From NCBI RefSeq assembly GCF_009733845.1, contig NZ_WNXZ01000002.1, positions 372,001-436,000 of the forward strand: a DNA stretch of 64,000 bases, read 5' to 3'. Position 1 is the stretch's first letter. Each line of letters opens with the position of its first letter. Origin of the DNA: Pseudactinotalea terrae (GTDB taxonomy: Bacteria > Actinomycetota > Actinomycetes > Actinomycetales > Beutenbergiaceae). The translations under genes and the position numbers were made by a program. Shown in pieces: positions 56,841 to 64,000 of the stretch. The notes below the pieces were generated by a model, which saw only the letters and a program-made list of their open reading frames with translations, was not told where the DNA came from and did no database searches.

Positions 56841-57809
56841 GTGACACGTGTGGCTGGTATCGACTGCGGAACGAACTCCATCCGTCTGCTCGTCGCAGAC
56901 GCCCAGACCGAGCCCGACGGCGGAGCGAGCCTGACCGACGTCGTCCGCCTCATGGAGGTGGTCAGACTGGGTCAGGGAGTCGACAAGACCGGCGAGTTCG
57001 CCGCGGAGGCGCTCGCTCGCACGCTGGACGCGACCGAGCGGTATGCGGCGCTGTGCCGTGAGCACGAGGTCGAGGCCGTTCGGTTCGTGGCGACCTCGGC
57101 CACCCGCGACGCGCGCAACCGCGATGCCTTCATCGACGGCGTGACCCAGCGGCTGGGGGTCGCACCGGAGGTGATCTCCGGTACCGAGGAGGCCTCGCTG
57201 AGCTTCGCGGGCGCGGTGCGCGTGCTCGGCGCCGACGACCCCGGGCCTGCGCTCGTCGTCGACATCGGGGGCGGGTCGACCGAGCTCGTGGTCGGAGCGG
57301 CCTCCGGGCCAGCTCCGATGCCCGATGCCTCGATCTCCCTCGACATCGGCTGCGTCCGGATGACGGAGCGGCACCTGTCCTCGGACCCGCCGAGCGAGGC
57401 AGAGGTGGGAGCGGCTCGAGCTGACATCCGCGCCGCGCTCGATCGCGCCACGGCAACCGTGCCGCTGGAGAGCACCGGCACGCTGGTGGGGGTCGCCGGG
57501 TCGGTGACGACCGTGACGGCCCATGCGCTGCGACTCGACCGCTATCGATCCGAGGAGATCGACGGGGCCCGGCTCGCCGTCGAGGACGTCCTGGCAGCGT
57601 GCGACGAGCTGCTGTGGATGAGCCGCGCCGAGCGTGCTGCGCTGCCGTACATGCACCCGGGCCGGGTCGACGTGATCGGTGCCGGAGCCCTCGTGTGGTC
57701 GGAGGTGATCCGCCACCTCACCGCGAGCGCGGGCGTCACGACGGTCACATCGAGCGAGCACGACATCCTCGACGGCATCGCGCTCTCGGTCTTGAGCAGG
57801 CTCGGCTGA
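56841..57809 (+). CDS. Exopolyphosphatase (Ppx/GppA family)
   Basis: A 322-residue ASKHA-fold phosphatase acting on polyphosphate or pppGpp. It has AGIDCGTNSIRLLVAD, FVATSATRDARNRDAF, SGTEEASLSFAGAV and VVDIGGGSTELVVG. The short form lacks the HD domain, as in actinobacterial Ppx. CAAGGT six bases before the GTG suggests a leaderless start. It converges on the next gene, with their stops one base apart. Confidence 0.93.
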   Translation: MTRVAGIDCGTNSIRLLVADAQTEPDGGASLTDVVRLMEVVRLGQGVDKTGEFAAEALARTLDATERYAALCREHEVEAVRFVATSATRDARNRDAFIDGVTQRLGVAPEVISGTEEASLSFAGAVRVLGADDPGPALVVDIGGGSTELVVGAASGPAPMPDASISLDIGCVRMTERHLSSDPPSEAEVGAARADIRAALDRATATVPLESTGTLVGVAGSVTTVTAHALRLDRYRSEEIDGARLAVEDVLAACDELLWMSRAERAALPYMHPGRVDVIGAGALVWSEVIRHLTASAGVTTVTSSEHDILDGIALSVLSRLG

Positions 57810-57810
57810 C

Positions 57811-58482
57811 TCAGTCCCCGAGGCCGTCGTAGACGAACGCGGGGATCGCGGCGGCGATCTGAGCCAGGAGCGCCGCCCGCTGCAGCACCTCGGCGGCGGT
57901 CGGCACGCCACGACGAAAGCTGATGAGGTGATCACCGACCACCTGCACCGAGAGGTCCTCGGGGAGATCCTGCAGCAGGGCGATCACCCGCGGTGTGAGC
58001 ACGGCGTGGGCGTGCCGGTCGTCGTCGGTGCGGATGTCGCGCGCCCTGTTGAATCCGCTGGACTCGACGTCGACGTGCGAGCCGATGACGCCCTCGCTCA
58101 GCACGTTGATGGCCGGGAGCGGACCGGGCAGCCGCACCGCAACGAGCGAGTGGGCGAGACCGGAGGTCGTGGCCCGCGTGCTCCACGCGCCGCGCGTGGT
58201 CGCCCAGCCGCGGCCGTCGGTGCGCGCCGCGAGGGCTTCACGTCCCTCGACCTGCCACTGCACGACCCCGGTCGCTCGCCTGACCAGCCTGGCGATCCCC
58301 AGCCGCTGCAGCAGCTCCGGCCCAGGCGGGCCTGCAGCGAACGGCGGCCGCCCGGGCACGACGTCACTGGGCGCCGACGAACCCCGAGACGAGCGGAGCG
58401 CGACTCCGATCGCCGCGACCAGCGCGATCACACCAGCCCCGACAGCAACGGCGATCACGGGTATCAGCCATGTCGTCTCCAT
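57811..58482 (-). CDS. Membrane-anchored hypothetical protein
   Basis: A 223-residue protein with one N-terminal membrane helix (WLIPVIAVAVGAGVIALVAA), a short linker and a cytoplasmic or external domain with VVQWQVEGREALAARTDG and a conserved-looking LPGPLPAINVLSEG. I recognise no family. The ATG at 58482 was chosen; a start seven codons upstream (58503) is possible. It stands alone between ppx and the purine permease gene. Confidence 0.65.
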   Translation of the reverse strand: METTWLIPVIAVAVGAGVIALVAAIGVALRSSRGSSAPSDVVPGRPPFAAGPPGPELLQRLGIARLVRRATGVVQWQVEGREALAARTDGRGWATTRGAWSTRATTSGLAHSLVAVRLPGPLPAINVLSEGVIGSHVDVESSGFNRARDIRTDDDRHAHAVLTPRVIALLQDLPEDLSVQVVGDHLISFRRGVPTAAEVLQRAALLAQIAAAIPAFVYDGLGD

Positions 58483-58546
58483 ACGCACGATCGTGCCACG
58501 CACGGTCGCCCTGCAAGGGGTGCGGGATCGTGTTGAACGCGGGGTG

Positions 58547-59995
58547 CTACTCGAGCCAGATGTAGCGGGCGATCAAGAGCGCGGCGAGCAGGTAGAGCAG
58601 CCAGCTGTTCTCCCTGAACCGGCCGGTGAACACCTTGATCAGCGCGTAGGCGATGATGCCGAAGGAGACGCCGTTCGCGATCGAGTAGGTGAACGGCATC
58701 GTGACGATCGTCAGGAACGCGGGCACGCTCTCGGAGACGTCGCTCCACTCGATGCCCTTGACGCCCTCCATCATGAGCGCGCCGACCAGGATCAGTGCGG
58801 GGGACGTGGCGGCGCTCGGCACCGCACCCACCAACGGCCAGAAGAACATCGCGACGATGAACAGACCACCGGTGGTGACCGCCGTCAGGCCCGTGCGACC
58901 ACCCTCCTCGACACCCGCAGCGGACTCGACGTACGCCGTCGTGGTCGAAGTGCCCATCGCGGCACCGAAGATCGCCGCGAGACCGTCCATCGAGAACAGC
59001 GTCTTGGCGCGGGGCATGTCGCCCTTGGCGTCGATGAAGCCGGCGCGGTTCGCCAGCCCGGTGAGCGTGCCGGTCGCGTCGAAGAAGTCGACGACGAAGA
59101 ACGTGAGGATGACCGTGATCGCCGAGGTGACCAGGAACCCGGCGCTGACATCGAGGTGTGCCGGGTTGAAGAGGCCGGCGAAGTCCATCTGGAGGGCGAG
59201 GTCGCTGGGCCAGAACGGCAGCGCCAGGATGCCGTCGGAGAACCCGGCGAAGGGCACGAGTCCGTCGGCACCTGCGTAGACCGCGAGCCGGAAGATGATC
59301 GCGATCGCGGTTGTCGCGAGGATGCCCCACAGGATCGCGCCGGTGACCTTGAGCTTCATCAGGACCGCGGTGATCACCAGACCCAGCAGCGCGAGCCACA
59401 CCGTCGGCGAGCCGAAGTCGCCCAGCGCGACGGCGGTGGCCTCGTTGTTGACGACGATGCCGGCGTTCTTCATGCCGATCAGGGCCAGGAACGCGCCGAT
59501 GCCGGCGGTGATCGCGAGCTTGAGCGACATCGGCAGGGCCTGCACGATCGCCTTCCGCGCGCCGATGACGCTCAGCACCACGAACAGCACACCGGAGATG
59601 AACACCGCGGCGAGCGCCTGCTGCCACGTATAGCCCATCCCGATGACCACGGTGAACGCGAAGAACGCGTTCAGCCCCATGCCCGGCGCCTGCGCGAACG
59701 GGTACCGCGCGACGATGCCCATCACGAGCGTCCCGAAGGCAGCGGCGATGCAGGTCACGATCACCAGCTGCGTGAAGACGTTGTCGACCCCGTCGATCAC
59801 GATCGCGTTCGACAGCACGTCCGGGTTGACGAAGATGATGTAGCTCATCGCCAGGAACGTCGTCAGCCCGGCTCTGAGCTCACGCGGCACGGTCGACCCG
59901 TGCTTGGTGATCTCGAAGAAGCGGTCGACGAAGGAGCTCGCCTGCCGTGGTTCCGCTTGTTCGTCAGCTGGTGGGGTGGTCTCGGGCGTGGCCAT
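58547..59995 (-). CDS. NCS2 purine permease (AzgA/GhxP type)
   Basis: A 482-residue, multi-spanning permease for hypoxanthine, adenine or guanine. It has FFEITKHGSTVPRELRAGLT, AMSYIIFVNPDVLS, the QAPGMGLNAFFAFTVV signature, FFVVDFFDATGTLTGLANRA and GTSTTTAYVESAAGVEEGGR. It is the last gene of the xdhB-xdhC-guaD-permease run, 33 bp after guaD, so it likely feeds purines into this pathway. Confidence 0.94.
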   Translation of the reverse strand: MATPETTPPADEQAEPRQASSFVDRFFEITKHGSTVPRELRAGLTTFLAMSYIIFVNPDVLSNAIVIDGVDNVFTQLVIVTCIAAAFGTLVMGIVARYPFAQAPGMGLNAFFAFTVVIGMGYTWQQALAAVFISGVLFVVLSVIGARKAIVQALPMSLKLAITAGIGAFLALIGMKNAGIVVNNEATAVALGDFGSPTVWLALLGLVITAVLMKLKVTGAILWGILATTAIAIIFRLAVYAGADGLVPFAGFSDGILALPFWPSDLALQMDFAGLFNPAHLDVSAGFLVTSAITVILTFFVVDFFDATGTLTGLANRAGFIDAKGDMPRAKTLFSMDGLAAIFGAAMGTSTTTAYVESAAGVEEGGRTGLTAVTTGGLFIVAMFFWPLVGAVPSAATSPALILVGALMMEGVKGIEWSDVSESVPAFLTIVTMPFTYSIANGVSFGIIAYALIKVFTGRFRENSWLLYLLAALLIARYIWLE

Positions 59996-60028
59996 GCTGC
60001 TCCTGGTCGATCGCGTGATGAGTGACGC

Positions 60029-61372
60029 TCAGGACAGAGTCGTCAGCGGCACCATAGGGGTGGTGGGGGTCGCCGTGTGTCGGTTGACCATCTCCCCGCC
60101 CACCCAGACCGAGGCGATGTCGCCGGGAGTGCCCAGGGCGAAGATCTTGGCGAGGGCGTCGTCGGCGTCGTGGGCGTGGCGCAGCACGGCCTCCAGGGTG
60201 GTGCCCGTGGGCGGCTGCAGCAGCACGGCGTCGAACGCCATGCCCTCGCTGAGGTGCCCGACCTCCGCCAGCCCGAGGGCCCGCGCGCCCGCGGCGGTGG
60301 CGAGGTGGAGCACGTCCGCAGCGGTCAGCGGGAGGCCGGCCGCGCCCAGGAGCTGCTGCGCGAAGTACGCCTGCAGCCCTTCCTTGAGCAGGCAGAACCC
60401 GGTGCCGCCGCCGACGTCGGAACCCAGCGCCACCTCCACGCCCACCTCGACATGCCGTCGCATCGGGAACAGTCCCGATCCGAGCGAGGCGTTCGACGTC
60501 GGGCAGTGCGCGACGCTCGTGCCGCTCGCGGCCAGCCGCGCCAGCTCGGCGTCGGTGGGGTGCACGTTGTGCGCCAGCACCGATCGCGGCGTCAGCAGGC
60601 CGTGCCTGTCGTAGGTGTCGAGGTAGTCACCCGCCTGCGGGAACAGCTCAGCCACCGCCGCGACCTCGCGCACGTTCTCGTTGAGGTGGCTCGTGAACCG
60701 CACCCCGGGCGCCGCGTCCACCAGCGCCGCGCACGAGGCGAGCATCTCGTCGGTGGTCGCGAAGCTGAAGCGTGGCGTGACGGCGTACCGCAGCCGCCCA
60801 CGCCCGTGCCAGCGCTGCGCGAGCGCCAGCCCCTCCTCGTACGCGGTAGCCGGATCGGTGTGCAGGTCCGCTCGCAGGTTGCGGTCCCCGACCACCAGCC
60901 CGGCGGTGATCCGCAGCCCGCTCCGTTCCGCAGCGGTGAAGAGGGTCTCGACGGCGTCACTGAAGTGTGCGCCGAACACCAGGGCCGTGGTGGTACCCGC
61001 GGCGGCGAGCCCGGCCAGCAGCTCCTCGGCGACCGCAGCCGCGTAGGCGGGTTCGGCCATCCTGGCCTCCTCCGGCAGTGCACACGTCTCGAGCCACTGC
61101 AGCAGCGGCCGCCCCAGCCCGCCGATCGCACGCACCTGCGGGAAGTGCACGTGCGTGTCCACGAACCCGGGCAGCAGCAGGCCTGCGCGCAGATCCTGCA
61201 CGACGGCGTCGCTCGCCTCGGGCGCCCGGCTCACCTCGGTCCAGGGCCCACGCCGGGTGATGACGCCGTCGGCGACGAGCAGCGCGAGGTCCTCGTCCGC
61301 GCGCAGCACTGCACCCCCGAGCGGACCGCTGGGAACATCGAGCGCTCGGGCTCGGTACAACGTCGTGCTCAC
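60029..61372 (-). CDS. guaD: Guanine deaminase
   Basis: A 447-residue amidohydrolase that converts guanine to xanthine. It has the zinc site GFVDTHVHFPQVRAIGG, TSHLNENVREV with the third metal ligand, LAHNVHPTDAELARLAA, VAHCPTSNASLGSGLFP and LGSDVGGGTGFCLL. The GTG at 61372 overlaps the xdhC stop (GTGA). Xanthine from this step is the substrate of the neighbouring xanthine dehydrogenase. Confidence 0.95.
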   Translation of the reverse strand: MSTTLYRARALDVPSGPLGGAVLRADEDLALLVADGVITRRGPWTEVSRAPEASDAVVQDLRAGLLLPGFVDTHVHFPQVRAIGGLGRPLLQWLETCALPEEARMAEPAYAAAVAEELLAGLAAAGTTTALVFGAHFSDAVETLFTAAERSGLRITAGLVVGDRNLRADLHTDPATAYEEGLALAQRWHGRGRLRYAVTPRFSFATTDEMLASCAALVDAAPGVRFTSHLNENVREVAAVAELFPQAGDYLDTYDRHGLLTPRSVLAHNVHPTDAELARLAASGTSVAHCPTSNASLGSGLFPMRRHVEVGVEVALGSDVGGGTGFCLLKEGLQAYFAQQLLGAAGLPLTAADVLHLATAAGARALGLAEVGHLSEGMAFDAVLLQPPTGTTLEAVLRHAHDADDALAKIFALGTPGDIASVWVGGEMVNRHTATPTTPMVPLTTLS

Positions 61373-62198
61373 CTGATCGCTCCGGCCGGCCGGCCGGGCT
61401 CGGACTTCTGGAGCACGCGCAGCAGGTCGGCCGCGGCGCTCACCGCGATCACGGCGGGGTGCTTGCCGGTGATGTCGGCCACCCCGATCGGGCACACGAT
61501 CCGCTCGAGGGCTGCGTCGTCGTGCCCGGCCTCGTGCAGGCGCTTGCGGAACCGGGCCCACTTGGCGCGGGAGCCGATGAGCCCGATCGAGCCGAGGGGG
61601 CGGCGCAGCGCGGTGTCGCAGATCGCGATGTCCTCGGCGTGGTCGTGGGTCAGCACGAGGACGTGCGCGGAGTCCGGCACCAGCCCGGCCGCGGTCAGCA
61701 CGCTCTCGGGGGCCGCCGGGTGGTGGAACCGGACGCCCGCCGTGCCCGCCTCCAGATCCGCCCGTTGGGCGGCGGTGAGGATGCCGGGGCGGGTGTCGAC
61801 GAGATGCAGCGTCACGTCGAGCCGTGACGCGATGCGTGCGAGCTCGAGCCCGACGTGGCCGAGGCCGAACAGCACCACCGTGGGACGTACCCCGATCGGT
61901 TCCACCAGCACGCGCACCTGGCCGCCGCAGCACTGCCGGCCGTGCTCGGAGCTCGCGTGCTCGGTCAGCCCGAACTCCATCACCGCAGGCGCGCTCTCGC
62001 CGCCGGCGAGCATCGTCCTCGCACGCTGCACCGAGCTGATCTCCATGTTGCCGCCGCCGATGCTGCCCCACGACGAGTCCGCGGCCACCACCATCTTCGC
62101 GCCGGCCTCGCGCGGGGCGTGGCCGCGCACCTCGATCACCGTGACCAGGGCATAGGGGATCTGCTGCGCGTGCAGCCGTGCGGCTGCCTCGACCCAGC

Positions 62199-62202
<4 letters not shown>
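61369..62202 (-). CDS. xdhC: XdhC, xanthine dehydrogenase maturation factor
   Basis: A 277-residue protein that binds molybdenum cofactor, aids its sulfuration, and inserts it into xanthine dehydrogenase. It has WGSIGGGNME, the Cys pair in GRQCCGGQVRVLVEP, and a Rossmann part LFGLGHVGLELARIAS, with GLIGSRAKWARFRKRL near the end. It overlaps xdhB by four bases upstream and guaD by four bases downstream. Confidence 0.94.

Positions 62203-64000
<1,798 letters not shown>

Overview
The window is chromosomal DNA of a high-GC Gram-positive bacterium. Mycothione reductase, a mycothiol-dependent maleylpyruvate-isomerase-family enzyme, two Rpf-like cell-wall proteins, a PMT-type protein mannosyltransferase, DUF501 next to Ppx, and many GTG starts point to Actinomycetota. 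The gene order (glmU-prs, rplY-pth-mfd, mazG-eno-ftsB-DUF501-ppx, metG-tatD-rpf-rsmA-ispE) suits Micrococcales such as the Cellulomonas group, but the sequence alone does not fix the genus.

Layout. 1-260: the 3' end of a tRNA-Ala and a 114-bp tandem repeat carrying the tRNA tail. 253-5180: accessory genes (FAD monooxygenase, two SRPBCC proteins, an NmrA-like reductase, a GT1 glycosyltransferase). 5352-11727: redox and detoxification enzymes and a GH20 hexosaminidase. 11779-16986: PMT, DoxX, rsmI, small proteins and pncA. 17025-19809: a coupled aminotransferase / FolP2-like / pyrimidine-reductase operon. 19934-27136: metG, tatD, two rpf genes, rsmA and ispE. 27152-31725: regulators, tRNA-Gln, glmU and prs. 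32365-37731: a block of two FAD monooxygenases, two alpha/beta hydrolases and a TetR regulator, lying between prs and rplY. 37963-43076: rplY, pth and mfd. 43118-45360: a sugar transporter and an FBP-domain (FusB-like) protein with a possible leader peptide. 45502-51505: the NAD de novo operon nrtR-nadA-nadB-SRPBCC-nadC-cysteine desulfurase with two NrtR boxes. 51604-57809: a SurA-N-like lipoprotein, mazG, eno, a FrnE-like oxidoreductase, ftsB, DUF501 and ppx. 58547-64000: purine salvage and catabolism (NCS2 permease, guaD, xdhC, xdhB cut by the window end).

The strongest unusual signal is a promoter/operator motif: TGTACCAT, one base, TGG, A or T, ACATG. It occurs as four outward-reading half-promoters at three places (3988-4003, 33311-33340, 37731-37746). 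In each, a TACCAT -10 box lies seven bases before an ATG, so the transcripts should be leaderless. At 33311-33340 the motif is a perfect 30-bp palindrome holding the start codons of two divergent genes. All sites flank the flavin monooxygenase, hydrolase and glycosyltransferase genes, and a TetR gene lies in the same cluster, which suggests one inducible detoxification or resistance regulon split over two loci.

A second theme is nested palindromic elements of about 70-135 bp at 13690, 19820, 21496, 48225 and 55451. The copy at 48225-48319 sits in frame inside nadB, like Rickettsia palindromic elements, and shares 30 identical bases with the metG-tatD copy.
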